Shown here: positions 37,401 through 49,498 of the stretch, piece after piece | How the letters are laid out: each line of letters opens with the position of its first letter | Numbering within the stretch: position 1 is the stretch's first letter | Origin: Paraphoma chrysanthemicola | Lineage: Eukaryota > Ascomycota > Dothideomycetes > Pleosporales > Phaeosphaeriaceae | Direction of reading: 5' to 3' | Length of the DNA stretch: 64,000 nt | NCBI GenBank assembly: GCA_020744225.1 | Contig: JAGMWG010000005.1 | Location: forward strand, 496,001 to 560,000 | Position numbers and translations under genes: made by a program | The notes under the pieces: model-generated | What the model saw: only the letters and a program-made list of their open reading frames with translations | What the model was told of the DNA's origin: nothing | The model's database searches: none

Positions 37401-39246
37401 TGGGGTCGTAGTAAACGTGTTGCTTGTCCGCGATCTTCTCGAGGATATACACGGCCCGGATTGGATCCAAAGAAGTAAGCCTTTCGAGGAATGCGCTGGT
37501 AATCGTGTGCTCCTTGAGGTACCCATTCGACAAGCATACCTCCAGCTGATAACGCACCGGAAATTGAAGGTGGAACTGGCCTGCGAATAGCTCATCGAAC
37601 TCGAGTTGTTTCTCCGATGTGTCGAGATGTGGATGTGTGCCTGAAATCTCATCTTGCAGGAGAGCTGGGAGCGGTGAGACAACCCGGTCTTTGACTTCGT
37701 AATGTCCGTGATATCGAATATCTACGCCATGGTCTACTAGCGCGCTTGCGAAGCTTTGGAATTGGTCTCCACCAATTATTTTTTCATCGATGGACAATCT
37801 GTAGGTTGTCCATCGTCCTGAGGGCATTAGCTGAAGTTATAGTTGTGGACTACAAACTAACCAATATCAATAATGGCGTCGTCCTTTCGATCTGATAGAG
37901 GCAGATCTTGCAGCTTCTTCCTTGCTGCACTCTCCACCACATCCGTTTCGCGAAACCACGTGTTCCAGTCAGTCCACTTCTTGTCTCGGTTCGAAAAACT
38001 TGTATGTCTGCCGCCTTTCATTAAGTATTCCCCCTCGTGTTTCTGGACCAAGAAACGCGGTGGTGAATCGAAGGGTATGATGAATGCGGTCTCACCAGAA
38101 GTCTCATTTGACTCCGTGTATATGTGCGACAGACGCGCAATTGGGAGATTAAATCTTAACCTGCGTTTGTCCTTGCCTAAAGTCACCGGAAACTGAACGT
38201 CTAGTTCTTTGCGGTCCAGATCCAACTTCAGCTGCACTTTTCCGGGCGCTTGTGTGGTGTGCATAAGTATCATGGACATTTCAGCGTCTCGCGTGCCGAA
38301 GTCGATGGAGTTGGCATATATTATGTTGAGTTCGGGATATTGCGTTGCTGGGTCGACTGGGCTGGGGACGCTGTTAAGGCGAATGGTATAAGAGTCTGAC
38401 CTTACCTGAGCCCGCCTAACTTGTAGCTGCCGCGGGGGCGCTACTGAGGGAGAGGGTCTAGAGCCCGAGTCAGTAGCTGCACGCTCTGTGACAAATTTCG
38501 ACATACTGAAATGTGACCCAGGCGTTGTTGTCACGCATGCCAGTTTCCATCTCGATCTTGATTACAGTGCCATATCGACACACAGACTCGTACACGTGTT
38601 TGACCCAAAACTCTTTTGGAATTCCTTGTAACTTGATCTTCTTCTGCTGTCCGAATGTCCAACCATAGGGGCCCTGCTCAACGAACAGTCTTTGGGGCGT
38701 ACGAGGAGAAGTAGGAGTACCATTGTGACTGGCGGCGTTTCTTCGAGACGGAGTTGATGGAGAGGCAGAAGGTAGAAGAGAATTCGTAATTGCGCTTCCA
38801 CTGGGAGTGTATGTCTCCTTGAAGTTGTGTCCATTCAACGTGAATGACGAGTGCTCCGGACTAGGTGTGTGCGGCGAGTCGACTCGCACAGGGCTTGAGA
38901 TAGTATGAATAGTTGGGGTTTCGCGGCCTCTGGGAGCAGACGTCTGTCCAAGGTCTGGACGATTCAAGCCTTGACCGTTTGAGCTGCCAGAGCTACCTGA
39001 GTACTTGCGGCTGTCTCCTCGTCCTCCTCGTCCTCCGCGGTATCCGCCACGTCCGCCTCTGCCACGTTGTTGGTAGCCACCGTAACCACGATTCATGCTG
39101 CTCGTGGAGCTCGCGTCGGAGTTGAAGTTGTCCTGCGCTCGAGCTCGCTGTGGTGAGGTAAAAGGACCGTGGTCAATTGCAGCGAAGGTGTCGTGCAGGT
39201 CAGACGCCCAGTCAGTCGAGTTTGGCCCCGCCCCGTAAAGAACCAT
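34429..39246 (-). CDS. RNA-dependent RNA polymerase of RNA silencing
   Basis: Cellular RdRP that makes double-stranded RNA for the Dicer/Argonaute pathway. Minus-strand exons 39246-38507, 38457-37862 and 37817-34429 give 1,574 residues. Residues 50-80 form an RGG/Gly-rich segment and about 205-260 an RRM-like fold (YGWTFGQQKKIKLQGIP, ENAWVTF-type end), split by the first intron. The catalytic core occupies roughly 550-1150, with the double-psi barrel signature GGDLDGDDY at about residue 1050, where the Asp residues bind metal. MCSGGDLDGDD and the preceding VVVLPQTGDRDLANM are diagnostic of the QDE-1/Rdp1/SAD-1 family. The last 130 residues are a Gln/Glu/Lys-rich low-complexity tail. Which fungal paralogue group (QDE-1, SAD-1, RRP-3) it belongs to cannot be decided here. 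Confidence 0.93.
34491..34730 (-). repeat. Low-complexity Gln/Glu/Lys coding tract at the RdRP C-terminus
   Basis: About 80 codons dominated by Gln, Glu and Lys with loosely repeated E-Q-x-Q units (for example EEEKQEKQQTQ and DKPQEQR). It looks like a disordered or coiled tail added to the polymerase core. Confidence 0.65.
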
Positions 39247-40240
39247 GTTTGTTTGTCGATTTGCAAGCGCACGCTAATTACTGAGTGAGCGCTTTAAAGA
39301 AGCGGTGACCGAGCGGTTTATGGGTTGCTCGCGAAACGACAGGTCGCAACGGTCAATGTGCGGACTGACCGACCGCCAAACGAGGTTTCGCTGCAATAAA
39401 TACTTGGGTCCTTCGTGCCTCGGGTTTGATATCAGAAGCAGGCCCTGGCTAGCGAGAAGTTGTTTGCTCGAGGTGGCGGGTGGATGCAGCAAGCGGGTGT
39501 TTGCGTTGAAGCCTCCGCGGCAGGAGCGAGGCAAACACCGCAATTACCAGACTTCAGGCTGTCAATTACCTGAAATTCTGAGCTTGCGGCTTTGACACTA
39601 CGCAGAAATGCCTAGGCGAAGGATCGCTAAGTGACGGTTGCAGCTATATCAAATGCCTATGGGATTGTTTCCTGTTGAGCCTTGAGCTGTGTGCGTGGAG
39701 ATCAATCGAACTCACCTTCGGATTCACAAAAGGAGTAAGTGAGACGGCATCTACTAACAATTTGCACGGAAACGACCAAGCGATAGCTGGAGGTAAAGAG
39801 CCAGATGATTGGTAAATCGAGGAAAACGTGTGAGACAGTGATATTTGTGGTGACCCACCTGCACACCCATCGCGCCGTAAGTAAAGGTTCAAGTTGAGCT
39901 CTCGGGAAAAAATTATATAATGGGTATCAAACCGTTGCTGCAAAGATGCCGTGCCGTATGTGCAACTGTCCGACTCACCAAAGAGTGTCGGTCAAACCAA
40001 AGCTCAAACTCACTCAACACCTCCAGCAAGCCCATTTCGATCAGCGCGCGGCACCAGGTGTCGCCATACTTCGTGCCCGTCCTAGCTATCTTAACACAAT
40101 TTTTGTATCCCCAGCTTTCAATTTGCTGCATTACAGATGCCTGTATATCGCTAAGGTAGTTTGGGACTTTTCGTTTCTTCTTAAGAAATACTCTGAGGCT
40201 ATACCACCTTCCCTACAGGGACCAGCGCGGCCGATGTCAA
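39247..40240. other. Intergenic region upstream of the RdRP gene
   Basis: About 1 kb with the RdRP promoter and the 3' region of the coiled-coil gene. Open frames up to 128 codons have no motif. Confidence 0.45.
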
Positions 40241-43200
40241 TCAAAGCTCGGTCGTTGTCACGTCTTCATCGTCAGGAATTCTTCCGGTGCCCGTTGCGAA
40301 GTTTCCTGGTGTCATTGGAGTCCCTGCCATGAAATCGTCCATGTCAATGTCTGCCTCATGAACGCCATGTAGACTCCCTCGACGCTTCCGCACTGAGCGG
40401 AGCTCGGTATGATAGGCAGCATCATCGTCAGACACGATAAAGCCCACCGTTGTGTGCCGACGATTTGGAGATACTTGCCTTAGCGCCGTGCGCTTGCTGG
40501 GGGATAACTTATCCGACACTGACCTTTGCGCCACGGCGGGCTTTTGCGTACGAGGGGTGCGCATGGTAGGTATCTTGAAGGACGGCCGTGGTTTCGGCCG
40601 CTTTGGAGTCGGTCCGTTCTGCGATGACTGTGAATCCGAAGATGCGAATGATGCATTGGCAATGGTCTCCATCGCTGTGCTTGTCACCCCCTGAGTGTTC
40701 CTGGCTGTCGTCGATGCACCATCCAGAATCTGGGCTACTGACTTTCGGCGTCGGTGTTCTCGCGAGGGTCGTTTGTTCTGTGTATCAGAGATTTCCTTTA
40801 GGTCTCGAGATGTTGACCGAATTGGCAACGAGTGCTGAGACGCAAGTCCCAAACCGGCCAAGACATTCTTTCGTAACGCTCTCAGCTCTTCCAGTTCTTC
40901 CTCTTGCTCCGAACAGAATTCTACAAGCTCCTGCAGCTCCTTCTCCAAAGACGATATAGCCCCCTGAAGCTGTTCGAGCTCAATTTGGGTCTTTTTATGC
41001 TCATCCTCTGCCCTCCGGCCGTCATACAACGCCTCGTGCAGCTGAGCCTTCAACATTTCGCTTGTCTCCCTCGTAGCAGTCTCCGCATTGTGCATTTCTC
41101 GAGCATGTTTAGACTCGAGATTTTCGCATGCTTCCTTTGAAGAGTGGACTAGTTCCTGGTGGCTGATCTGTAGCTCATGTAATCGCATGGCGGTCGTGTC
41201 GCGATCGATCTGCACTTTCTGAAGCTGAAGCTGAAGCTCGACGTTCCGATCCTTGGTTTGCGCGATCTCCCCTGACTGATCTTGGCCTCGTTGTACCTCC
41301 TCGACGAGTCTCTGATTGATGGTGTCCAAGTTCATCTGAAGTGTCTCGTTCTCGGTATCAAGCGAAGCTTTTTGCGCTGAGATCTGTTCGACTTTCCTCC
41401 TGAGTTCGCTTACAGATTTTTCTTGGGCATCCAGCTGATCTCGCTTTGAACGCAGACTTTCCTCGTGACTCAGAGCCATGGATTGCAGCTCCAAGTCCTT
41501 GGCATGAAGATCCGCTTGATGCTTGCGCGATATGTCAGCTAAGTGCCTGCTCGCATCAAGCAGATCGGCCTGCAGCTCCTCGACTTTTGTAGACAGCCTC
41601 TCCTTTTCATCGAACAGATTTAGTTTCTCATCTTCGAGGCCTTCCAGGTGGAAACGACTATCTGTAGCTTCAGATTCAAGTAGTAACACTCGTGCATTAA
41701 GTTCAGCGACCACTCGCTCCAGCTTTTGTGACCTTTGCTGCTCATGAAGAAGAGGCTCCTCAGCAGTATTGCAACGAGCCTCAAGATCCTGGCATATTTG
41801 GGCCACTGATCGTACAATGGAGTCTCTCTGATAGGCTCCTTGGCTCTCGAGTTCGGACTTGAGACGACCTCTCCAGTCCTGCAATGGGGCTCCCGTGTAT
41901 GGTGTATTGTTCTGCTGGAAAAGGGAGAGTGCAGAGGCCTCAGCAGCTTTTGACACGTGCAGACATTGAGTCGCCTCAAGTGGCAGCTGCCTCTGCTTCT
42001 CGATTAATGCCATGGTTAAGTTGATTGGGAGCGTTTGGCTACCCAGTTGCACTGTAAGGGCCAAAACTAGAAGCATGGATATTGTGGCTGACAACAGAGC
42101 TTGGTGTTGAGAGTTGGCATGCACCGCGCCTATAGCTTTGCCGGCATCTTCCTCTTGATTAATCATGTTCCAGATCTTAGCGTGCACCTCTTGTGATGTG
42201 ACTGCCGTCAATACTTTGACATGAAGCGAGGTGCATTGCTGCAAGGTCTTTGCGATCTGTTGCATGACTATCGAGTGATTCAGTAATTGAGGATATCTTG
42301 GAGACGAGAGGCAAAGATCTAGGGTGGCGCTGATTAGCGTCTTCACAAAGTTTTCCCGGATGTTTGGCTAGAAAGCATTAGTCCATGGAGGAGTACTACT
42401 AGGAATAGGTGATACTTACGGAGAATATTGAGAACGACGCCGACAGAGCTTCGTCGAGACAGCTCGCATCGGCCAGACCAACAGCATTGCCCAAACACTG
42501 TTCGTACTGTTTCACAACCTCCGGAGGTAGAGAAACCCCGCCCACTGCCAAAGCGTAGAAGCTCAGTGCTTTGAGCTGGACAATCGGATTGTTTGTACGC
42601 AGCAACTTCGCAGGCAGTTTCGGAATGGTGTTTTTCACGATGTCATTTGTCCTTGGCCAGTTCTGCAGCGTCTTTTGGTCCACTGATTGCAATGTGCGGA
42701 TGGCAATCTGTATACCTTCGATTGCCTCGTCGTCAGCTACGCCAACATCGCCTTTTAGGGCCCAGATAACACTGAGGTACGTCAAGTATATGGTCTTGTT
42801 CATCTTGCTGCTGGAGCCGAACATTTTGTGGGCTGCCGCTGTCTTCCACTTCTTCTCGGTGCTCAGGGTGGAGACGTCCGTTCCTTGCCCGCAGCCAAAC
42901 AGAGGGAGTTCTTGGTGTTCGGTCTGAGAGGATCGCTCCGCAATTAGCGCGATGCCGAAGCACCATAGCAGTAGCACAGAGGCTTGACCCGTGGTATAGT
43001 CAGATAGAATGTGGGACAAGCCTTGATCGAACTGCTCCCTTCTCTCTGGCGAGAGCAGTCTCAAAAGGTCCCCACAAGCCCCATTCAACATGGAGTAGAC
43101 AGCTCGCAGAGTGTTTACATCAGGGCTTTGACTTGCATTCTCGAAAGTTCGTAAAAAGAAAGGCTGCACTGAGGCAGGCAGTGGGGCGCCGCCTGGCAAA

Positions 43201-43802
43201 GGCCGTGATAGCAGGAGCACACATAGCCCGGCATACTGTAGTCGTGAGCCTTCACACTCGCTTTCAGAATTTATAGCCCGCACCTCATCAAAATCCCTCG
43301 AGGAAGAGTTGGCCTTCACCAATAGGGAATTCAAGAGGCCCGGATACTGGAGTAGTAGGGCATCTCTGAATTGAGCTGATTGAGCTTTTGACAGTTGTCA
43401 GCGTCGATGTCTCTCGGACATGGGCAGGCTTACACAATGACGACAGTGCACGTAGAGCGTAAGCGCAGACCGATAGATTCTCATACACAAGTGTCGCTAG
43501 CCTGGTCACCGAACAGGGCGTTAAGTCGTGGACGCGACTTCGGATCGTTAGAACATCGGCACGTGCGAGTAGATCTACCAAATGCTGCGAGTCTCGCGTC
43601 AGCAGTGAAAGTTTGCATATGCAGCGAGTCATGTGTCTTTCTGTGCAACATAAAACTGCAGTAGAGGAGTTTCGAAAATACGTACAGCTAAAGAGGCTGG
43701 ATACGGGCAGTCGATAATCTTTGCTAACTCTTTTCCAATGTCGGCCATGTCGAGTTTAGTTGATGAGGTCGCTTCATGCGTAGTTGGCTCATGGTGGTCC
43801 AT
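40241..43802 (-). CDS. Unrecognised large helical/coiled-coil protein
   Basis: I cannot name this protein. Minus-strand exons 43802-43686, 43584-43436, 43365-42420 and 42367-40241 give about 1,112 residues. The N-terminal 480 residues are helix-rich and hydrophobic in a pattern like an armadillo/HEAT solenoid (LVDLLARADVLTIRSRV, LVYENLSVCAYALRALSSL). Residues about 590-930 are a long coiled coil with heptad Leu and many Glu, Gln, Lys and Arg. The last 170 residues are basic and disordered, with three full CDK consensus sites (TPKR, SPSK, SPNR). The architecture suggests a cytoskeletal, spindle-pole or chromosome-associated scaffold. The exon 2 donor is ambiguous by two bases (43433 or 43435), with a matching shift at the acceptor, changing one residue. 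Confidence 0.7.
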
Positions 43803-45401
43803 CGTTGTGACTTTCGTGATGTACTGTTCCTCATGCCAAGGCGACCAGTCGCTGCCCCGTCAACCAAAGTCCCAGGGTATCGCCACTTCCCTTTTGGGAC
43901 GTGTCAGTCTCACAGCGCCTCGGACAACACTCACTACCGCTCACACCCGCTTCTTTCTCTTTGACGTCAGCCCGTTTGCATGTCGCATTTTCGGCTCCCA
44001 ACGCCGTGCACGGCTAGGCGCAGCGGGGATTGTTGATTGTTCCTTCGCATTGTTCTGATTGGCGGCGTGAGATCCCGCTTCGTTGCTTTTGGAAGCTGTT
44101 ATGCTCTCCTGCATCCTGTGCGCAAGCAGCGTACTGTACAGCGGCCAGGCGAAAGCGAGCCCCAGCCCGCCCGTCATGGCAGTCCGATTCGATGGTTGCT
44201 CACATTACTGCGCCTTTCCATCTCCGATAGGACAACAGATCCCCCCGTCCGCAACTTCATCTAAAGGCAGCGCAGATGTATTTACATGCTGCCAGGATAA
44301 TCACAGCCTCCTCGATATCGTAACTTGGAGGTCCTCAGTAGTTCATTAAGAATTCGCTGAAGGTGCAGACATGTGCGAAGGCCTTCAAAAGAGCCCCACT
44401 GCACATTTGAAGGCGCAGCACTGGTCACTGGCGATGCGGCATTTTGAAGAGGCTCGGCCTTGTCGTGCCGGATTGACTGACGAGTTCCCACCGTAATGAG
44501 CAGCGAGGGTGGGATGACAGCCTTTGGAGGCGAACACCAACCCTTGCACAAGCGGTGTTTCCCCACCTGCATTTGGTCAGCTAGCAATCATTCGTATGCT
44601 GCACAGACAGGGGATTAGTTTTGTGAGGGTAATCGTATCACATACGCCCAATCGAATGTCTCCGAAAGCCTTTACCGCTCAGCTCCACCGCGGCGCGGAT
44701 TCCTTTTGCAAGGCTTCGTAGGAGCCTCAAAGCCATGGCCAACGGTCGTCCAAGCGGCGACCAGGCGGATCCCCCTGGCAGATGTCTCCATCGAAGACCG
44801 AAAAAGGAAAGAAATCGTGCAGCAGTGCAACACGCACAAAGGTCCCAGACCCGTAGATTCGGTGCTCGTCTGTGACCGTTGGGTCTTAGATGAGCGCCTC
44901 GTCACGCGAGCACCGCCGTCCGAAGGCATCTATCGTCACAAGTCGCCACGATGCATCGAACTGCACGCCGCTGCTGGTCATTGCCCTGGTCTTCCCCGCA
45001 TTCACCGTGCTTGATCCCAAGCCCCCTTGCAGCTGATCATGCATGGCATCCATCATTTGCTGCATGAGCCGAAAATTTTGATAGAGGAATCGGGAGCTTG
45101 TCATCAGCCTCCCCACGCTGCTGGAGCATTGCTGTTGGCTTTGCCTGTGCGCTGGCTGTCCAAGAGCGAAGCGATAGCCCAGCGCCAACTGCGTTTAGAT
45201 CCAAATAGTTATCCCCGCTCTCACATACCGTGCCATTAAGTAGCGCACCCCTGTCAGGTTCTCTCGACTTCACCATTACTTTAGCTTTTTGGCTGCGTGA
45301 CCAATGGCCACCAGAAGTGGATTCGATATTTTAGCTTCTGCACTCATCGCTACTTCAGCCACTTTTCGCAATCCTACTTTCCTGTTCTCGACTCTTTCGT
45401 T
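43803..45401. other. Divergent intergenic region
   Basis: About 1.6 kb upstream of both the coiled-coil gene (-) and D-lactate dehydrogenase gene (+). An 88-codon plus frame (44083-44349) begins with a signal-peptide-like segment and has several Cys, but is too short and isolated to call. Confidence 0.45.
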
Positions 45402-47550
45402 ATGTTTCGTCAACCAGCAGCGCATTTGAGGCGCTTAGTGTCGCCCCTGCTCAAGCGGGGTGGGATCCGATCACGAACCACCACAGGAGCCGAGCGAAAC
45501 TTCAAATCTGGCTTTGGGTACAAGCCTTTCTGGAACTCTGGACGAGTACTGCTCTTCTCGGCTGCAACCGGCACTACGACCTATTACTATGGCGTCAACG
45601 ACGAGACCCAACGATTCCATGTTCCGTGGCGCAGAACGCCGGGTCCGCAATACGCGTCCAAAAGAGAGATGGAGAGGGTTCGTCATTCAAAAAGAAGAGG
45701 AATGCGAGAAGTTGCTAAAAGTCCGCGCAGGCAATCGAAGAGCTGAGGAAGGCTCTTGGAGAGGATGCGATCAGCACCGATGATGAAGACCTTCATAGAC
45801 ATGGATATTCAGAATGGTCGTCAATCAATATTGATCAACTACCGGTCGCAGTAGCATATCCCAAATCGACTGAGGAGGTTTCCGAACTTGCCAAAGTGTG
45901 TCACAAATATAAGATACCCATGAGTAAGATTACTCTCCAGTCCTGGAGGCAACACTAAGATTTTGCAGTTCCTTACTCTGGAGGCTCGAGCCTGGAAGCA
46001 AACTTTTCCGCTCCGTTTGGCGGCATGAGCATCGACTTCACCTTCATGGATCAGATCGTGGCTTTGCATGCCGATGAGTAAGTCAGAGAACGTGTCGCCA
46101 ACTTGGCCTAGTCGCACTGACAGGTGCCACGCAGTATGGATGTTGTTGTTCAGCCTTCTGTTCCATGGATGAGTCTCAACGATCAGATCAAAGATTCAGG
46201 TCTGTTCTTCCCAGTAGACCCTGGCCCTTCTGTAAGCGCTCCTGCAACATTCTCAACACTCCCGGGTTGCCACATTAGGAAGTCCCGAACAAGTATTGAC
46301 GAACGTGGTAGGCTAGGATTGGAGGCATGGTAGGCACAAGCTGCAGGTGACATTATCCCACGTCAGAGAAAACGAGACGTCGTAGCTGATTGTTAGCAGC
46401 GGGACCAATGCGGTTCGCTATGGGACCATGAAGGACTGGGTAATCAATTTGACGGTCGTCCTTGCCGATGGAACCGTGATCAAAACCCGGCGCCGGCCGC
46501 GGTATGTTTGCTTTACTTATACAAAGACATCGACTAACCAGATGGAAGGAAATCTTCAGCCGGGTACAATTTGACCAATCTTTTCATTGGCTCCGAAGGT
46601 ACCCTGGGTATAGTCACAGAGATCACACTCAAGTTGGCAGTAGTGCCTCAGGAAACGAGCGTTGCTGTCGTGACCTTCCCCACCATTCGGGATGCTGCAG
46701 CTGCAGCATCGAAAGTGTTGCGAACTGGCGTACCTGTGGCAGCAATGGAGATAATGGACGATGTGCAGATGTCTGTAATCAACAAGGCTGGCTCAACGAC
46801 CAAGAAATGGAAGGAAGTACCCACTATGTTCTTCAAGTAAGTCGTCGATCGATCGCTCGATCTTAAGCACGTGCTGACGGGCGCGATCAGATTCTCGGGT
46901 ACCAAAGCAGGGGTGAGTTCAGCCCTATTCACAATTACCCGGATTGGCACTGACCGCATACAGGTGCAGGAGAATATCAACATGGTCGAGAGTATCGCCA
47001 GGATGCACAAAAGTGGAGACTTTGAGTTTGCGATGAACCCTGAGGAGCAGAAGACGCTTTGGTCCGCACGCAAGGAATCCTTGTGGAGCATGATGGCGCT
47101 TCGCCGAGAAGGGGACGAAGTGTGGTCTACAGACGTCGCCGTCCCTATATCTCGCCTCCCTGACATCATTGGTATGTTTCAAGTCGACCTTGTTGATAGC
47201 AAAGTGCTTAATCACGTCCAGAAATCTCGAAGAAGGAGATGGACGACCTCGGCCTCTTTGCGAGCATCCTTGGCCACATTGGAGATGGCAACTTTCACGA
47301 AAGCATCATGTATAACAGCAAAGATCCAAAAGAGCGGGCAGCTGTTGAGAAATGCGTTCACGATATGGTCGATCGCGCGCTGGAGATGGAGGGCACTTGC
47401 ACTGGGGAGCATGGCATCGGTCTTGGGAAGAAGGCTTCCCTTCAAAAGGAGCTTGGGTTGGACACCATCAATGTCATGAGGAGCATCAAGGGCGCACTTG
47501 ATCCGTACTGGCTGATGAACCCGGGCAAGATCATGGATGCATTGGAGTAG
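45402..47550 (+). CDS. DLD1: D-lactate dehydrogenase (cytochrome), mitochondrial
   Basis: FAD enzyme of the inner mitochondrial membrane oxidising D-lactate to pyruvate and passing electrons to cytochrome c. Ten exons: 45402-45677, 45731-45923, 45969-46077, 46135-46231, 46312-46346, 46400-46501, 46549-46836, 46891-46912, 46964-47171, 47222-47550, giving 552 residues. A basic, Arg-rich presequence ([20 protein letters not shown]) is followed by a short hydrophobic segment. The FAD PCMH domain shows [30 protein letters not shown], and, after joining the 35-base exon, [39 protein letters not shown] and the C-terminal [14 protein letters not shown] complete the VAO-type flavoprotein. Two exons are only 35 and 22 bases; both are needed for conserved residues. 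Close relatives such as D-2-hydroxyglutarate dehydrogenase fit less well. Confidence 0.93.
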
Positions 47551-47853
47551 TGGTCAGTCCACTCGCGTTTGAATTTTTCGTTCCAAAAAGTTTGCATCGG
47601 GCGGACGTCTGAATTTCGAACATGCATTAGCTTGGTGCATCGATAGACTTAGCATCGCTCGCCTCATCGTAATCTTATCAGCGTTGTACAAATATCGTTC
47701 GAGGTGACTTCGGAGATGTCTGGAATGGCCATTTATCAACCCTAGTCGGACCTCCGCGATCGGCTGGCTGTCGCGTTTTCACCCCACACCCCGCGCGTCA
47801 CAAAAGTTAAGATCTCCAAGTGACTCAAAAGGTTCCTGCCTGCAACAACAAAC
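47551..47853. other. Intergenic region, HOM2 promoter
   Basis: Short spacer of 303 bases between co-oriented DLD1 and HOM2. No feature recognised. Confidence 0.45.
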
Positions 47854-49108
47854 ATGGACGCTGAACACTTCACATCGCATAATCGCAATTTCCCCAAGAA
47901 GAAGTGCGGTGCGTACGGCCAAGCCATTCAAGGGCTCACACTGATTTGGACGCAGGCGTGCTCGGCGCGACGGGCTCGGTTGGCCAACGCTTCATCCTGC
48001 TGCTTGCATTGCACCCTCACTTCGAGCTCCACGCCGTCGGCGCATCGGAGCGCTCAGCCGGCAAGAAATACAAAGATGCAGTCAGGTGGAAACAAGCCAT
48101 ACCGTTCACTGAGCGCATTGGAAACCTGGTGGTCAAGAAATGTACAGCAGAAGAGTTTCAAGATTGCGACTTGGTGTTCTCTGGCCTAGACAGCGACGTT
48201 GCTGGAGATGTTGGTAAGTAAGCATAGAATACGTATACGTGCAAAACTGACATCTACAGAAATGGCCTTCCTCAAGTCCAATCTCGCCGTCTTCTCCAAC
48301 GCGAAGAACTACCGTCGCGACCCTCTCGTGCCGCTCGTTGTCCCGACCGTCAACCTACCACATCTCGATGTGATCAAGCACCAGAGGAAACACCACGGCT
48401 TGGAGAAAGGCTTCCTGGTGTGCAACTCGAATTGCGCAGTCATCGGAATAGTCATCCCCTTCGCGGCTTTGCAAGACAAGTTCGGCCCGGTGGATCAAGT
48501 CTCGGTCGTCACAATGCAGGCTGTTTCTGGCGCTGGATACCCCGGCGTAAGCAGCATGGACATCATCGACAACGTGGTGCCATTCATATCAGGCGAAGAG
48601 GACAAGCTTGAGACAGAGGCGTCCAAGATTCTAGGAGGGGTCAACGGAGACGTGACCGGCTTCGTAGACCAGCCCATGAAGATCTCAGCAGCTTGCAATC
48701 GCGTGCCAGTGCTTGATGGACATACAGCCTGCGTTTCGCTTCGCTTCCAAAAGCGCCCACCGCCAAGTGCTGAGGAAGTCAAGCAGGCAATGCGCGAGTA
48801 TGTGTCCGATGCGCAAAAACTGGGCTGCCCGTCAGCGCCAGCAAAGGCTATCGTTGTGATGGAAGAGCCAGATCGTCCACAACCTAGATTGGACAGAGAG
48901 ACGGATCGAGGGTACGCTGTCAGTGTGGGTCGCATCAGGGAGGACGAGTCAGGCATCTTTGATATCAAGTTTGTTGCGCTCAGTCACAACAGTAAGTTTG
49001 TGGACCTCATCTATCCTAGCAACATGCTAACACTTCGCAGCGGTCATTGGAGCAGCGGGATCATCGATTTTGAACGCAGAGGCAGCGGTACTCAAGGGCT
49101 ATGCATAG
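47854..49108 (+). CDS. HOM2: Aspartate-semialdehyde dehydrogenase
   Basis: Second step of the aspartate pathway: NADPH-dependent reduction of aspartyl phosphate to aspartate semialdehyde, the precursor of threonine, methionine and (in other kingdoms) lysine. Exons 47854-47908, 47956-48213, 48260-48991 and 49041-49108 give 370 residues, as in fungal homologues. The nucleotide-binding [12 protein letters not shown] is made by joining exons 1 and 2. The catalytic Cys lies in CNSNCAVIG at about residue 163. VSGAGYPG and the acidic-His region ([15 protein letters not shown]) are also present. The final 22 codons ([20 protein letters not shown]) lie on a separate short exon. Start gives a short N-terminal tail; a few codons of leader before the Rossmann strand are usual. 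Confidence 0.95.
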
Positions 49109-49498
49109 ACGGGACTCCTCAAAAGCCATACATGCATTTGTAGTGATACTCGAAATTAATTTCCAAACATCATGCATTCTTGGATTGTGCCTATAACAGT
49201 CTACGATCCCGTAAACCATGCCCATTGCTCTCAGCTTCAATTCTGTCGGTACGAGAATTGGAACTACAGTGTTTTGAGACCGATCTGTTGTGCGCATAGT
49301 ACATAGATTACATAAATTATTATCGCGCAAGTGGGCTCGATGGTTTTGAAGGTAGAGGCTCGAGCGGCTGTGCCTAGCCCCACCACGTGACGCGCTTTCT
49401 CGCTTAGCGAACTAGCTGCCCACGACATTTCGGGCTCGCGATTCTCTCTTGAATTCTCTAGGACTCTTCAAACCACTAACCTCACAACAACAGCAAAA
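49109..49498. other. Intergenic region, RPS4 promoter
   Basis: HOM2 3' end and RPS4 upstream region. The last 50 bases are A/C-rich as for RPS2, consistent with a short leader of a highly expressed gene. CACGTGACG at 49384 is a possible regulatory element. Confidence 0.45.

Noticed and set aside
37862..38534. Separate short gene starting with an ATG at 38534
   Set aside because: It is exon 2 of the RdRP; the apparent start lies in intron 1 and exon 1, and splicing 38507 to 38457 gives a continuous conserved product.
44083..44349. Possible small secreted Cys-containing protein
   Set aside because: Starts with a signal-like segment but is only 88 codons, has few Cys and no supporting context.
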